Assembly: GCF_000026185.1 (NCBI RefSeq)
Contig: NC_010694.1
Span: 3,286,001-3,350,000, forward strand
DNA length: 64,000 bases
Direction of reading: 5' to 3'
Source: Erwinia tasmaniensis Et1/99
GTDB lineage: Bacteria > Pseudomonadota > Gammaproteobacteria > Enterobacterales > Enterobacteriaceae
Numbering within the stretch: the first letter of the stretch is position 1; each line of letters begins with the position of its first letter. This document shows, in pieces, positions 21,510 to 32,503 of the stretch. The translations under genes and the position numbers were made by a program. Below the pieces are notes generated by a model, which saw only the letters and a list, made by a program, of their open reading frames with translations, searched no databases and was not told where the DNA came from.

Positions 21510-21818
21510 TTATTCGGCGTCAGCACTATCTTGCTGAGGCTGAGATGAAGGTGCCGGGCTGCTACCGTGATGATAGTTGTTGCTGCCGCCACCGGTATTA
21601 TTGCTGTGATGAGAAACCGGACGGGACGGAACAACGGTAGAAATAGCGTGCTTGTACACCATCTGACTAACCGTGTTTTTCAAAAGAATTACAAACTGGT
21701 CAAACGACTCGATCTGGCCCTGCAGTTTGATGCCATTTACTAGATAAATCGAAACTGGAACACGTTCGCGACGCAGTGCGTTCAAGAACGGATCTTGTAA
21801 TGATTGCCCCTTAGCCAT
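21510..21818 (-). CDS. hfq: RNA chaperone Hfq
   Basis: Hexameric Sm-like protein that pairs small RNAs with their mRNAs. 102 aa, the E. coli length. [19 protein letters not shown] leads into the Sm1 motif ([17 protein letters not shown]) and the Sm2 motif ([12 protein letters not shown]). The C-terminal tail is rich in Asn, Ser and His. Located after miaA, as usual. Confidence 0.98.
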   Translation of the reverse strand: MAKGQSLQDPFLNALRRERVPVSIYLVNGIKLQGQIESFDQFVILLKNTVSQMVYKHAISTVVPSRPVSHHSNNTGGGSNNYHHGSSPAPSSQPQQDSADAE

Positions 21819-21920
21819 TCTGTCTTTTCCTTATATGCTTGTTGTTTGTAACTTAAGAACCATGCGGCTCGAAATATGACGAAAAAAATTTGCGCAAAGT
21901 CATGCACCAATTGTACACAA

Positions 21921-22871
21921 TCACCCAGGCTTCGCACTAAGAACCTGTAACACTCTGCTATACGCCGCATCAGGTTGTTCGCTGTCAAGCCAGTGAACAT
22001 CTTTCCAGCCGCGTAGCCATGTCATCTGACGCTTAGCCAGCTGCCGTGTCGCACAAATTCCTCGATAAACCATGTCATCGTAGTCAGTTTCACCCGCCAG
22101 ATATGACCACATCTGGCGATAACCGACACAACGAATGGAAGGCATTTCCGTATGCAAATCACCTCGTGCAAAGAGAGCCCGAGCCTCCGCTTCAAATCCT
22201 GACGCCAGCATCTGGTGAAAACGCTGCTCAATGCGCTGATGGATCAGTTCGCGGCTCGCAGGTGCGATAGCAAACTGCGAGACATCATATGGCAGAATCT
22301 CACCCGATATTTTTGTCAGCTCGGTTAAAGTTTTACCCGAAATAAAAAAAACTTCCAGTGCTCGCGAGAGTCTCTGCGGATCATTCGGATGAATACGATT
22401 GGCCGCAACGGGATCTATATCACATAATTGACGGTGCAAAGCCTCCCATCCTGCTTCACCCGCCATTTGCTCTATACGCTGACGTACCTCTGGATCCGCC
22501 GAGGGCAACGGCGATAATCCTTCCAGTAACGCCTTGTAGTAGAGCATGGTGCCACCAACAAGCAGCGGAATATTGCCACGTCGGGTAATTTCCGCCATTT
22601 CAACCAGTGCATCGCGGCGAAACTCAGCGGCAGAATAAGCCTCCGAGGGATCGCGAATGTCCAGCAGGCGATGGGGTGCAAGCGCCAGCTCCTCGGCAGA
22701 GGGTTTAGCGGTGCCAATATCCATACCGCGATAGATCAGCGCTGAATCAACGCTGATCAGCTCTACCGGCAGCGCCTGACGTAACGCGATCGCCAATGCC
22801 GTCTTGCCGGAAGCCGTCGGCCCCATCAAAAATATTGCCTTAGGCAGGCCAGCCGTGGTTTGTTCACTCAT
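21921..22871 (-). CDS. miaA: tRNA dimethylallyltransferase
   Basis: Transfers a dimethylallyl group to A37 of tRNAs reading UNN codons. 316 aa. The P-loop [14 protein letters not shown] is near the N-terminus; [19 protein letters not shown] and [15 protein letters not shown] are conserved family segments. The start overlaps the end of mutL by 8 bases, which suggests translational coupling. Confidence 0.97.
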   Translation of the reverse strand: MSEQTTAGLPKAIFLMGPTASGKTALAIALRQALPVELISVDSALIYRGMDIGTAKPSAEELALAPHRLLDIRDPSEAYSAAEFRRDALVEMAEITRRGNIPLLVGGTMLYYKALLEGLSPLPSADPEVRQRIEQMAGEAGWEALHRQLCDIDPVAANRIHPNDPQRLSRALEVFFISGKTLTELTKISGEILPYDVSQFAIAPASRELIHQRIEQRFHQMLASGFEAEARALFARGDLHTEMPSIRCVGYRQMWSYLAGETDYDDMVYRGICATRQLAKRQMTWLRGWKDVHWLDSEQPDAAYSRVLQVLSAKPG

Positions 22872-24699
22872 GCTTCAGGGCGTTCATCGCCATTTCAATA
22901 TCGACGTTTTGCAATAATCCAGAAGGTGGCGATTTCACTAAGGTTGGACAGAGCCTTTCGACTTCTGCCAACAGGGTAATCGCCTGCGAGTGATTCCAGT
23001 GCTGATGCTCAGATGCCGACTGACGCGCGAACCACTGCGCCAGTTGGAATGCTGTAACATCCTGATGCTGGGCCAAATACCCTAACATTTCTGGAATCAA
23101 GTTTTGTAAATTTTGTTGGCGTAACGGTAAAGGCACGGCACGCAGCATCACGTGATGCGCATCGAACTTCAGGTCAATACCCATCTGATTCAGCAGTTCG
23201 CTGCAACGGTTCCCGGCATCACGTTCAGCCTTATCCAGCTTTAATCGCACCGGGATCAGCAACGGCTGAGGCCTCAGCCCCTCACTACCGGGTTCCAGCT
23301 GCGCCTGCTTCAGCCAGCGCTCGGCCACCGTTAACGCCAGCAGCGCCAGGCCTTTTTTGCCTTCAAGCAGTGCGTACTGTTCCCGAACTATCGTCAGGAC
23401 GCGACCAAAGCTCTGCGCATGCGCGCTCAACGCAGGCGCATCGTTCTGCGTTACGGATGCAGGTGAAAGCGGCGGCTCTTCACTGCGCGTGGGCGTTTGC
23501 AACAGCTGCTGATAGGCCGCACCTTCACGCTTTTGATACACCGGTTCCTGGCGCTGCCAGCTGCTGCTGGCGGTTGAAGCCGGACGCGGAGCAGCGGCTG
23601 GCGCAGGGGTGGCGAAGTGGTTACCTCCCGCCGCCTGGCGGTTTTCCGGCTGCCAGCGTTCGGCGGGCTGGGCCGTGGCAATTTCCGGCAGCGTTTCCGC
23701 GCCGCTTTCCTGTAACACGCTGACCACGCCCTGATAAATAAAGTCGTGCACCAGCCGCGACTGATGAAAGCGCACCTCATGTTTGGCCGGGTGAACGTTG
23801 ACATCCACCTGATGCGGATCGATTTCCAGATAGAGTACATAAGCAGGCTGATGCCGATCGCCTAGCTTGTCCTCGTAGGCCTGACGGATGGCATGATTAA
23901 TCAGGCGGTCACGCATCATACGCCCGTTGACGTAACAGTATTGCAGTTCGCTTAGCGCTTTTGAACCGGACGGGTCGGCCACCCAGCCGTGCAGACTCAG
24001 CTCACCATGCTGCCAGTCAATCTTAAGAGCGTGGGAGAGAAAGGCCGTGCCGCAAATCGCGCCAAGACGACGCTCTCGCTGGCCGTCATCGCTTACCGCG
24101 CGGTATTGGCGTACCAGCTTGCCGTTATGCGTGAGCGATATGGCAACGTCAAAGCGCACCAGCGCAATACGCCGGATAATCTCATCAATGTGGGTGAATT
24201 CGGTTTTCTCGGTGCGCATAAATTTGCGCCGCGCCGGCGTATTATAAAACAGATCGAGCACTTCGAGCGTGGTGCCCACCGGATGCGCAGCAGGCTTAAC
24301 CGTCACCGCCTGATCGCGCCCCTCCGCATAGGCCTGCCAGGCTTCGGTTTGCGCCTCTGTACGCGAGGTGAGCGTCAGGCGCGATACCGAACTGATACTG
24401 GCCAGCGCCTCACCACGGAAGCCAAGGCTGATGATTGCCTCAAGGTCATCCAGGCTGGTAATTTTGCTGGTAGCATGACGCGCTAATGCCATCGCCAGCT
24501 CATCTTTAGCAATCCCGCAGCCGTTATCACGAATGCGGATCAGCTTCGCGCCGCCCTTTTCGATGTCGATATCAATGCGTGTGGCCCCGGCGTCCAGGCT
24601 GTTTTCCACCAGCTCCTTTACCACAGACGCCGGGCGTTCAACCACCTCTCCGGCGGCGATCTGGTTAGCAAGCTGCGGCGGTAAAACCTGAATGGCCAT
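22864..24699 (-). CDS. mutL: DNA mismatch repair protein MutL
   Basis: ATP-dependent linker between MutS and MutH/UvrD. 611 aa (E. coli 615). The GHKL ATPase motifs are in the N-terminal third ([46 protein letters not shown]). A variable Pro/Ala-rich linker at about 335-425 and the C-terminal dimerisation domain follow. The C-terminal domain lacks the DQHAxxERxxYE endonuclease motif, as expected for a species using MutH. It is 14 bases after amiB. Confidence 0.97.
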   Translation of the reverse strand: MAIQVLPPQLANQIAAGEVVERPASVVKELVENSLDAGATRIDIDIEKGGAKLIRIRDNGCGIAKDELAMALARHATSKITSLDDLEAIISLGFRGEALASISSVSRLTLTSRTEAQTEAWQAYAEGRDQAVTVKPAAHPVGTTLEVLDLFYNTPARRKFMRTEKTEFTHIDEIIRRIALVRFDVAISLTHNGKLVRQYRAVSDDGQRERRLGAICGTAFLSHALKIDWQHGELSLHGWVADPSGSKALSELQYCYVNGRMMRDRLINHAIRQAYEDKLGDRHQPAYVLYLEIDPHQVDVNVHPAKHEVRFHQSRLVHDFIYQGVVSVLQESGAETLPEIATAQPAERWQPENRQAAGGNHFATPAPAAAPRPASTASSSWQRQEPVYQKREGAAYQQLLQTPTRSEEPPLSPASVTQNDAPALSAHAQSFGRVLTIVREQYALLEGKKGLALLALTVAERWLKQAQLEPGSEGLRPQPLLIPVRLKLDKAERDAGNRCSELLNQMGIDLKFDAHHVMLRAVPLPLRQQNLQNLIPEMLGYLAQHQDVTAFQLAQWFARQSASEHQHWNHSQAITLLAEVERLCPTLVKSPPSGLLQNVDIEMAMNALKHE

Positions 24700-24713
24700 T
24701 GAATATCCTTAGG

Positions 24714-26378
24714 TTATGGGGTGGGTATAATCAGCGTCTGTCCCAGCATCACATTCTGCGACTTCAGTTTATTTGCCTGCCGGACGGCCTGTGGGCTGAC
24801 GCCGTAATGGGCGGCAATTTGCGTCAACGAATCGCCGCGCACCACTTTGTGCTTGACTGGCCTTTCACGCGTTGCCGCGATCACAGGCTGACTCCCCGCC
24901 GGCACTTTCAGGCGCTGTCCTACCCACACCACGTCTTTTTTCAACGTGTTCATCGCACGCAGGGTCGCCATGCTGACGCCATACTCTGCGGCAATTCCGG
25001 ACAGCGTCTCCCCACGTTTCACCACGTGGCGCTGGCCGGCAGCGGCAGACAACGTGCCCACCGGAGACGGGTTTATCGCTGTTTTAACCGCCGCTGCGGA
25101 CTGCAACGGTCGGTTTTCCTCCTTTGGGACGGATTGTAGCGGGTGCGCCAGGAAGTAGTTGCGCAAGCCTTTGTATATCGACTCGGCAATCTTCTGCTGG
25201 TAAGCGCTACTGCCAAGCAGCCGCTCCTCCGAAGGGTTGCTGATAAAGCCGGTTTCCACCAGCAAGGAAGGAATATCCGGCGAGCGCAGTACGCCCAGGC
25301 TGGCATGTTCCGGCTTACGTTTATGCAGCGTCCCCACACGTTGCAGCTGTGAGATAACCTTGACGGCCACATCATATCCAACCCTTTGCGAGTGGCCGAA
25401 CTGCAGGTCCAGCACCGCCTGGCTCAGGTACGGGTCCGTCTGGCTGTTGGCCAGCAGGTCGCCGGCACCGCCCAATAGCTCAGACTGCTTCTCGTGCTGC
25501 TCCAGCCAGCCCGCCATTTCGCTATTGGCGCGGCGGTTTGACAGCACCCATACCGAAGCGCCGGAAGCGCTACGATTGGGCGCGGCATCGGCGTGAATGG
25601 AGACCAGCAGATTGGCATTCTGCTTACGTGCCACGTCCGAACGGCCCATCACGGAAATAAAATAGTCGCCGTCACGGGTCATCACCCCTTTAAACATCGG
25701 GTCGGCATTTAACAGCGCTTTTAATTTGTGGGCGATGCCGATAGTGACATTTTTTTCTTTCAGCCCCCCACCGCCAATCGCGCCGGGGTCCTGCCCGCCG
25801 TGTCCGGCATCAATGGCGACAATCACCGTATCGCTGACGCTGCGCGCGCGGCGCGGACGAGCCACTTCATTGCCGCTGCTTACCTTCGTGACGCGATTCG
25901 CATCAAATGGGCTTTTCGCCGGAGCATTGATCGGGCGCGATATCACGTTGCCGCTGGCGTTAACGGTGCGGCTCGTCGCCGGTGCGGTCTGGTTGCCGGT
26001 AATGGTAAACACCACGTTGTAACGGCTGCCGTCGCGCTGGGTAAGCGCACGGGTTTTGCCACGTCGGGTTAAATCAAAGACCAGGCGAATGCTTTGGCTG
26101 TCTTTTGCGTTACTGGCACGAATACGTTTGACGATATTGTCGCCGCTGAAGTCGAGCGGCAGCCCGCGTACAATGGCGCTTTGCCGAATATCCAGCACCA
26201 CACGTTCGGGGTTGTGCAGCGGGAAAAAGGCATACACCGGCTGACCAGCAAAGCTCAGGGTGACCTGCGCTTCATTGCTACCGTTAGAAACGTTGATATC
26301 TGACAGGTTGGTGGCCAGAGCGGCAAATGAACAGCAGAAGAGGACCAGTATGCACCAGCACCTGAAGCGCCTTATCAT
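24714..26378 (-). CDS. amiB: N-acetylmuramoyl-L-alanine amidase AmiB
   Basis: Periplasmic zinc amidase that splits septal peptidoglycan during daughter-cell separation, activated by EnvC. 554 aa. The signal peptide ([13 protein letters not shown]) is followed by the AMIN septal-targeting domain (about 24-120), the Amidase_3 domain (about 185-405) with [21 protein letters not shown] and [13 protein letters not shown], and two LysM repeats at about 455-500 and 508-553 ([30 protein letters not shown]). E. coli AmiB has a single LysM and about 445 aa, so this is the longer form. Overlaps tsaE by 4 bases. Confidence 0.96.
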   Translation of the reverse strand: MIRRFRCWCILVLFCCSFAALATNLSDINVSNGSNEAQVTLSFAGQPVYAFFPLHNPERVVLDIRQSAIVRGLPLDFSGDNIVKRIRASNAKDSQSIRLVFDLTRRGKTRALTQRDGSRYNVVFTITGNQTAPATSRTVNASGNVISRPINAPAKSPFDANRVTKVSSGNEVARPRRARSVSDTVIVAIDAGHGGQDPGAIGGGGLKEKNVTIGIAHKLKALLNADPMFKGVMTRDGDYFISVMGRSDVARKQNANLLVSIHADAAPNRSASGASVWVLSNRRANSEMAGWLEQHEKQSELLGGAGDLLANSQTDPYLSQAVLDLQFGHSQRVGYDVAVKVISQLQRVGTLHKRKPEHASLGVLRSPDIPSLLVETGFISNPSEERLLGSSAYQQKIAESIYKGLRNYFLAHPLQSVPKEENRPLQSAAAVKTAINPSPVGTLSAAAGQRHVVKRGETLSGIAAEYGVSMATLRAMNTLKKDVVWVGQRLKVPAGSQPVIAATRERPVKHKVVRGDSLTQIAAHYGVSPQAVRQANKLKSQNVMLGQTLIIPTP

Positions 26379-26851
26379 GCCTCACCTCGTTCAGCGGCGA
26401 TGCGCTGTACCATAATCTCACCGGCTGGCGAGCAGGCACGTAGCAGAGCTTCACGCGCGTGGCCCTGATAGCTAAGATGCAGCTCCAGATCGGGTTCAGG
26501 CAGCACGCCCGTACCTTGCTGGGGCCACTCAACCAGACACAAACTGTCAGGGCCAAAGTAGTCACGTATCCCCATAAACTCCAGCTCTTCCGGATCGGAC
26601 AGACGATAAAGGTCAAAGTGATACACCCGACGGTCGGGCAACACATAAGGTTCAACCAGAGTATAAGTGGGGCTTTTCACGTTGCCCTGGTGGCCAAGCG
26701 CCTGCAAAAATCCGCGACTGAAGGTGGTTTTACCTGCTCCCAGGGAACCATACAGATAAAGGGTCGCCGCACCTTCACAGGCGCGGGCCAGGCTGGCACC
26801 CAATTCAAGGGTTGCTGCCTCATCGGGCAGTGCAATTACACAGGTATTCAT
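26375..26851 (-). CDS. tsaE: tRNA threonylcarbamoyladenosine biosynthesis ATPase TsaE
   Basis: ATPase that, with TsaB and TsaD, makes t6A37 in ANN-decoding tRNAs. 158 aa. Walker A is [17 protein letters not shown], and the conserved [10 protein letters not shown] and YHFDLYRL segments follow. It overlaps both nnr (upstream) and amiB (downstream) by 4 bases, so the three are translationally coupled. Confidence 0.96.
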   Translation of the reverse strand: MNTCVIALPDEAATLELGASLARACEGAATLYLYGSLGAGKTTFSRGFLQALGHQGNVKSPTYTLVEPYVLPDRRVYHFDLYRLSDPEELEFMGIRDYFGPDSLCLVEWPQQGTGVLPEPDLELHLSYQGHAREALLRACSPAGEIMVQRIAAERGEA

Positions 26852-28368
26852 TCTTTCGTATTCGAGATCTCAGGATTGACAAATAAATGCAGCTCGGAAA
26901 AGAGATCGGTGGCTAACATACCGCGAGTACCACGGCGTTGCGCCACCGCATCAGCTGCCGCGCCATGCGCTACGCATCCTGCGCAGGCGGCATCGTACAG
27001 CGGAAGCTTTTGCCCCACCAGGCTGCCAATGATACCAGATAAAACATCTCCCATTCCCCCACTGGCCATACCGGCGTTGCCTACGTCAGCCATCGCTAAC
27101 CTGTCTCCGCCCGCAATCAACGTACCGGCACCTTTCAGCACCACAACGCCACCATAACGTTTGACCAGACGACGCGCCGCAAGTAAGCGGTCACTTTCAA
27201 CTTCGTCAGTTCTCACATTCAGCAATCGGGCTGCTTCACCGGGATGAGGCGTAATGATTCGATTTTGACGTTTATCGGGGCTGATTGCCAGCAGGTTAAG
27301 CGCATCGGCGTCCCAGAGCATGGGTTTCTGAGAGTTTTCTACTTTTTGAAGTGCCTTTTTACCCCATTCCCCCTGGCCAAGTCCGGGACCAATCACAATC
27401 ACATCGGCCCACTCCAGCCCGGCATCAAGAGAGGCAGTACTCATTTCCTGTACCATTAGCTCAGGACGGGCGGTGAGCAGCGGGCCTACGTTATCTTTGT
27501 GAGTGAGTACTCGCACAAGCCCTGACCCGCTTCGCAGCGCCGCTTCTGCCGTCATACGGATGGCACCAGCGGTGCCATGATCGCCACCAATCACCAGAAG
27601 GCGACCATGATCGCCTTTATGCGATGTTGGCCGTCTCGGCGGCAGCCAGTTCGCCAGATTGCTGGCATCGTAGCGCGCCATCGGCGCGGAGCGCGTGGTC
27701 AGCCACGGCTGCAAACCCAGACTGTGGTAATGCAACTGCCCCACAACATCGCGCGCTTTCCCGGTCAGCAGCCCAGGCTTAAGGGCAATAAAAGTCAGAG
27801 TATGCTCAGCGCGAATAACTACACCGGGCGTTGTGCCGTTAGCAGCCACTAACCCAGAGGGGATATCCAGCGAGAGAACCGGCGCTACATGATGATTAGC
27901 CCGGTCGATCAGCGCAGCATAAGCCTTTCCCGGCGCGCGGTTCAGCCCGGTGCCCAGCAGAGCATCGATAATCAAGTCCGTCGATTCTGGCCATGCGATT
28001 GCCGCATCATGAATAACGCCACCCGCGGCCAGCCATGCTTCACGCGCCTGCTGCGCTTCCTCCGGCGGGGACTTGCTGCCGTCAACGGCAACCAGCGTGA
28101 CCGCCAGCCCGGCAGACTTCGCCAGCCGGGCCACGGCATAGCCATCGCCGCCGTTGTTACCATGTCCGCAGAGGATCAGCCAATGTTGCGCTGCCGGCCA
28201 CTGCTGACAAAGCAGTTTAAAAGCCGCGTCTCCGGCGCGCTGCATCAGTTCGAACAGGGTGATACCAAGACAGTCGGCCCCCTCTTGTTCAAGCTGCGTC
28301 AGTGCCTCTGCTGGCCAGACTGATTCAGGCAGAGCGGTGCGTTCTTTTGACGGTTTAATGTTATTCAT
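26848..28368 (-). CDS. nnr: Bifunctional NAD(P)HX epimerase/dehydratase Nnr
   Basis: Repairs hydrated NADH and NADPH. 506 aa. The N-terminal YjeF_N epimerase domain carries [18 protein letters not shown] and SLDIPSGL. The C-terminal ribokinase-like ADP-dependent dehydratase domain carries [31 protein letters not shown] and [15 protein letters not shown]. First gene of the operon that runs to hflC. In E. coli its start is divergent from queG, which is missing here. Confidence 0.96.
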   Translation of the reverse strand: MNNIKPSKERTALPESVWPAEALTQLEQEGADCLGITLFELMQRAGDAAFKLLCQQWPAAQHWLILCGHGNNGGDGYAVARLAKSAGLAVTLVAVDGSKSPPEEAQQAREAWLAAGGVIHDAAIAWPESTDLIIDALLGTGLNRAPGKAYAALIDRANHHVAPVLSLDIPSGLVAANGTTPGVVIRAEHTLTFIALKPGLLTGKARDVVGQLHYHSLGLQPWLTTRSAPMARYDASNLANWLPPRRPTSHKGDHGRLLVIGGDHGTAGAIRMTAEAALRSGSGLVRVLTHKDNVGPLLTARPELMVQEMSTASLDAGLEWADVIVIGPGLGQGEWGKKALQKVENSQKPMLWDADALNLLAISPDKRQNRIITPHPGEAARLLNVRTDEVESDRLLAARRLVKRYGGVVVLKGAGTLIAGGDRLAMADVGNAGMASGGMGDVLSGIIGSLVGQKLPLYDAACAGCVAHGAAADAVAQRRGTRGMLATDLFSELHLFVNPEISNTKE

Positions 28369-28372
28369 CTTT

Positions 28373-28423
28373 CATCCTATTGATTTAAATCGACTGACTT
28401 CCGCATTAGACCGTTTAAATAAG
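28373..28423 (+). pseudogene. Possible remnant of the queG start
   Basis: The plus-strand frame just upstream of nnr encodes HPIDLNRL followed by unrelated sequence and a stop at 28576. E. coli QueG begins with a similar PLDLNQL and occupies exactly this place and orientation. No iron-sulfur motif or further QueG sequence follows in the 520 bases before the tRNA gene. The match is very short and could be chance. Confidence 0.25.
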
Positions 28424-28665
28424 TACGCTATCAGGAATTTCGCCTCATCTGGTCATGGGCGACTCACGTCATGCTCGCGCACCGAAAGCGCGCATCAGGG
28501 GAAGGTATACGCATTTGAGCTGGTCGCGATCACCACAAAGTATTGTCGAAATAGCCTAAAAAGCCCGGCTGGATGAATTTATCTGAGAATGTGACGAGCA
28601 CGGCGAGGAGATAAAATGACGGATAAGAGGTGTGATAACAGGAAGGTTAACGGCAGAGCGCAAAC

Positions 28666-28925
28666 TTTTCCACACGCTGTGCATAAAAATAAAAAACCGT
28701 TGTCATTCAATCGTCACAGCAAACGCAAGCGATTAAAATAACAAATTGAGTTATTCGAAATAAGAAAAAAAAACAATAAGTTACAGATTTAGCGAAAAAA
28801 TTGGCAGGCGCTGTGAAGGCAGCTGTTGCGAACAGACGTTGTGGATAACTCTGTTTACAACAATTTCAAATCGCGGAAAACCGGGCTTTCGCACAGCAAA
28901 TGAAGCTGTGGACAATCTTTGGCAA
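28666..28925. other. Candidate datA (DnaA-titration) locus
   Basis: Four DnaA-box-like nonamers lie in 260 bases: TTTTCCACA at 28666-28674 (one mismatch to TTATNCACA), TGTGCATAA at 28678-28686 (perfect, reverse), TGTGGATAA at 28840-28848 (perfect, reverse) and TGTGGACAA at 28917-28925 (one mismatch, reverse). Between the second and third lies an IHF-like site at 28739-28751 (12 of 13 positions) in AT-rich DNA. In E. coli datA lies beside the glyVXY tRNA genes and has DnaA boxes flanking an IHF site, where it promotes DnaA-ATP hydrolysis. Position and architecture agree; function is inferred. This also accounts for most of the 576-base gene-free gap after nnr. Confidence 0.6.
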
Positions 28926-28944
28926 AATTGAGGAAAATATAATT

Positions 28945-29020
<76 letters not shown>

Positions 29021-29121
29021 TTAGATATGATGCTGATTTATTACGCTAAAAGTTTCTAACTAATTGATTGCTATCACTTTTAACAGCCTCTTTTGCAAGA
29101 GAGGTCGCCATTATGGACCTG

Positions 29122-29213
29122 TTTTTTTACGCTGGCAAGACTTGTACGTAAAAAAAATTATCCTGGCCAAATATTACGCAACGGATAGTCAATCCGGTGC
29201 ATCCACTATCCGT
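29122..29213. other. Two inverted repeats between glycine tRNA genes
   Basis: TTTTTTTACG (29122-29131) pairs perfectly with CGTAAAAAAA (29147-29156), and ACGGATAGT (29181-29189) with ACTATCCGT (29205-29213). The 404-base spacer between tRNA-Gly copies holds no convincing gene. The first palindrome could act as a terminator, or both could be scars of a small insertion. Confidence 0.45.
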
Positions 29214-29354
29214 GCGCCCATATCTGTCAAAACGCCCTCACCCGCGCCCGAACAGACCGGCAGCACTTTCACTGACGTTAGCGGCTGGCATGGCTGCAAG
29301 AGGCGAAAGGAGCGGATAGTTCAGTGCGCTCTTAGATGATGGCAGCACGGAAAC

Positions 29355-29382
29355 AAAAAAAGAGCCGCAAGGCTCTTTTTTT
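29355..29382. terminator. Terminator after the paired tRNA-Gly genes
   Basis: AGAGCC and GGCTCT around a GCAA tetraloop, flanked by seven A and seven T, so it works in either direction. It lies 42 bases beyond the 3' end of the tRNA-Gly at 29425. Confidence 0.93.
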
Positions 29383-29424
29383 GTGAGTTTGCACGGCGCT
29401 TATAGCGCTTTGCAACCTGAATTT

Positions 29425-29500
<76 letters not shown>

Positions 29501-29526
29501 TTGGGTGGTGCTTTAATACTAAAATT

Positions 29527-29602
<76 letters not shown>

Positions 29603-29781
29603 TTAGGCGTAACGATAAATTTCATCACCGTTACGGGTTGCGCATTATACGAGGATTTCTTTCCACCGCAACCCTGTAAACCACAAAATTTTAATTTTAC
29701 GCGCTGAGCGCTGATTAAATCAGCGTAGTGGCGACTTTAACAGCAAAAAAGGTGATTTTATGCCGCCAGGCTCTCCGTGAA

Positions 29782-30345
29782 TTAGTCAGCCTGCGGCGCT
29801 GCCAGCTGGATAAAATGTTCACGGTAGTAGGCTAGCTCCGCTACGGACTCGCGAATATCATCCAGCGCCTGATGCGTCCCCTGCTTCTTAAAGCCCGGCA
29901 GGATCTCCGGCTTCCAGCGGCGCGCCAGCTCTTTCAGCGTGCTGACATCCAGATATCGGTAGTGGAAGTAAGCTTCCAGCTCCGGCATATATTTGAACAG
30001 AAAGCGGCGATCCTGGCCGATGCTGTTGCCGCAAATCGGCGAACTGTTAGCGGGCACCCACTGTTTAAGGAACTCAATGGTTGCCAGCTCGGCGGCGCGG
30101 TCATCGACCTGGCTGGCTTTTACCCGCTCGACCAGGCCGCTGTTGGTGTGGGTACGCACGTTCCACTCATCCATCAGTCCCAGCTGCGCGTCGGACTGAT
30201 GCACGGCAAATACCGGGCCTTCGGCAAGAATATTCAGATCGGCATCCGTCACCAGCGTGGCGATCTCAATAATGCGGTCCTGTTCCGGGTTCAGCCCGGT
30301 CATCTCAAGATCAATCCAAATCAGGTTGTTAGCATTTGCGGTCAT
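29782..30345 (-). CDS. orn: Oligoribonuclease
   Basis: DEDDh-family 3'-to-5' exonuclease that degrades the last two-nucleotide RNA fragments, including pGpG from cyclic-di-GMP. 187 aa. Exonuclease motif I is [39 protein letters not shown] and [14 protein letters not shown] complete the active site. The ATG at 30345 ([10 protein letters not shown]) matches the family start. Divergent from rsgA, as in E. coli. Confidence 0.97.
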   Translation of the reverse strand: MTANANNLIWIDLEMTGLNPEQDRIIEIATLVTDADLNILAEGPVFAVHQSDAQLGLMDEWNVRTHTNSGLVERVKASQVDDRAAELATIEFLKQWVPANSSPICGNSIGQDRRFLFKYMPELEAYFHYRYLDVSTLKELARRWKPEILPGFKKQGTHQALDDIRESVAELAYYREHFIQLAAPQAD

Positions 30346-30436
30346 AGTGTGTCTCGGCGGCATCGTAGTGAATTAAAGTGTATGATAGACGTTTTGCCCT
30401 GCCAGGGCGAAATATGCCGAAACGGTGTGAGGAACA

Positions 30437-31498
30437 GTGAGCAAAAACAAACTCTCCAAAGGTCAGCAGCGTCGCGTCAGTGCCAACCACGATCGTCGCC
30501 TGAAGCAGCGCGCTGACAAACCCGAACCGGATGACAACCTGTTCGGCGAAGTGCGCGACGGCGTGGCGATCAGCCGGTTTGGTATGCACGCCGACGTGGA
30601 AGATGCGGATGGTTCCGTACACCGCTGTAATATTCGGCGCACCATCCGCTCGCTGGTCACCGGTGACCGCGTGCGCTGGCGACCGGGCGTGGAAGGAGGA
30701 GCGACGGTGAAAGGGATCGTCGAAGCGGTGCATGAGCGCACTTCGGTGCTCACCCGCCCCGACTTCTACGACGGTGTGAAACCCATCGCCGCCAATATCA
30801 ATCAGATCGTGATCGTGTCGGCTATTCTGCCGGAGCTGTCGCTCAATATTATCGACCGCTATCTGGTCGCCAGTGAAACCCTGAACGTTGAGCCGTTGCT
30901 GGTACTGAACAAAACCGACCTGCTCGATGATGAAGGCCGCGAGTTTGTCGATGAGCAGATGGAGATCTATCGTCATATCGGTTATCGCGTGCTGATGGTG
31001 TCCAGCCATAAAAAAGAAGGCCTGCGTGAACTGGAAGAGGCGCTAATCGGTCGCGTCAGCATCTTCGCCGGTCAGTCCGGCGTGGGCAAATCCAGCCTGC
31101 TGAATGCTCTGCTGGGCCTTGAGCTGGGCGATGAGGAGATCCTGACGAAAGATGTTTCCGATGTTTCTGGCCTCGGGCAACACACCACCACCGCCGCCCG
31201 TCTATACCATTTCCCGCACGGCGGCGACGTTATAGATTCCCCCGGCGTACGTGAATTTGGTCTGTGGCATCTTGAGCCGGAACAAATCACCCGTGGATTT
31301 GTCGAATTCCGTGATTACCTGGGGGGGTGTAAGTTCCGCGACTGTAAACATGATACCGATCCGGGCTGCGCCATTCGCGAAGCGGTAGATAAAGGCGAAA
31401 TCGACGCGTCGCGCTTCGTCAACTACCACCATATTCTGGAAAGTATGTCAGAAGTGCAGGCGAAAACGCGCCGCAGCTTCTCTGCGGACAAAGAGTGA
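30437..31498 (+). CDS. rsgA: Small-ribosomal-subunit biogenesis GTPase RsgA
   Basis: Circularly permuted GTPase that checks late 30S maturation. 353 aa. The N-terminal OB domain is followed by the G motifs in the order G4 ([11 protein letters not shown]), G1 ([16 protein letters not shown]) and G3 ([11 protein letters not shown]), then the zinc site ([14 protein letters not shown]). The start codon is GTG with GAGGA just upstream. First gene of an rsgA-psd-mscM run on the plus strand. Confidence 0.97.
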
Positions 31499-31593
31499 CG
31501 GCCAGCTATCGGGCTGGACATAGCCTAAAACGGCGGGCGCTGATACAATCCGCCCCTTCAATTTTTGCAGTTCGCTTGAGCCTGGAGGCTAAC

Positions 31594-32493
31594 GTGTTAG
31601 ATCGTATTAAACTCGGCCTGAACCATATCTTGCCTAAAAAAGCCCTGACTGAACTGGCTGGCTGGGGTGCCGGTAAACGCGGCGGACGGTTAACCAAAGC
31701 CGTGATCGATGCTTTCGTCTGGTACTACAAGGTTGATATGAAAGAGGCGCAGAAGCCTGATACCGCCAGCTATCGTACCTTCAATGACTTCTTCGTGCGC
31801 CCGCTGCGCGACGAGGCGCGCCCGATTGAAACCGATCCTAACCAGCTGGTTCTGCCGGCGGATGGCGCGATCAGCCAGCTTGGCCCCATTGAAGGCGATC
31901 AGATTTTTCAGGCGAAGGGCCACACCTACTCGCTGGAAGCGCTGCTGGCAGGCAATGCCGCCATGACCGATATGTTCCGCGACGGCGAGTTTGTTACCAC
32001 TTACCTTGCGCCACGCGACTATCACCGCGTGCATATGCCTTGTAACGGTATTCTGCGTGAGATGATCTATGTGCCGGGCGATCTCTATTCGGTCAATCCC
32101 TTAACGGCGCAAAATATCCCCAATCTGTTTGCCCGCAATGAGCGCGTCATCTGCCGCTTCGATACTGAATTTGGCCCGATGGTGCAAATTCTGGTGGGGG
32201 CAACCATCGTCGGCAGCATCGAAACCGTGTGGTCGGGAACCGTTACGCCACCGCGTGAAGGCGTGATCAAGCGCTGGAGCTGGCCGGGTGCCGACGAAGA
32301 AGGTGCCGTGGTGTTGCTTAAAGGTCAGGAGATGGGCCGCTTCAAACTTGGCTCCACGGTGATTAACCTGTTTGCCCCTGGCAAAGTGAAACTGGCCGAA
32401 AGCCTGACCGCCGGAAGTCAAACCCGTCTGGGCGCAACTCTCGCCACTGCGTTGCAGAAAGAGAGCGCCGAAGACGTCCTTCATCACCCATAA
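31594..32493 (+). CDS. psd: Phosphatidylserine decarboxylase proenzyme
   Basis: Inner-membrane enzyme that makes phosphatidylethanolamine. The proenzyme cleaves itself at the LGST motif ([11 protein letters not shown]), converting Ser254 to the pyruvoyl cofactor; the serine is at the same position as in E. coli. The GTG at 31594 is preceded by GGAGG at six bases and gives 299 aa. The E. coli protein is about 322 aa, with a longer acidic tail missing here. The frame is open back to 31495, overlapping the rsgA stop, but that part is not conserved. Confidence 0.96.
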   Translation: MLDRIKLGLNHILPKKALTELAGWGAGKRGGRLTKAVIDAFVWYYKVDMKEAQKPDTASYRTFNDFFVRPLRDEARPIETDPNQLVLPADGAISQLGPIEGDQIFQAKGHTYSLEALLAGNAAMTDMFRDGEFVTTYLAPRDYHRVHMPCNGILREMIYVPGDLYSVNPLTAQNIPNLFARNERVICRFDTEFGPMVQILVGATIVGSIETVWSGTVTPPREGVIKRWSWPGADEEGAVVLLKGQEMGRFKLGSTVINLFAPGKVKLAESLTAGSQTRLGATLATALQKESAEDVLHHP

Positions 32494-32503
32494 CGGGATA
32501 GCC

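Noticed and set aside
28678..28925. The DnaA-box cluster as a replication origin
   Set aside because: No AT-rich 13-mer unwinding repeats, GATC cluster or adjacent dnaA/gidA-type genes. The position beside tRNA-Gly fits datA better.
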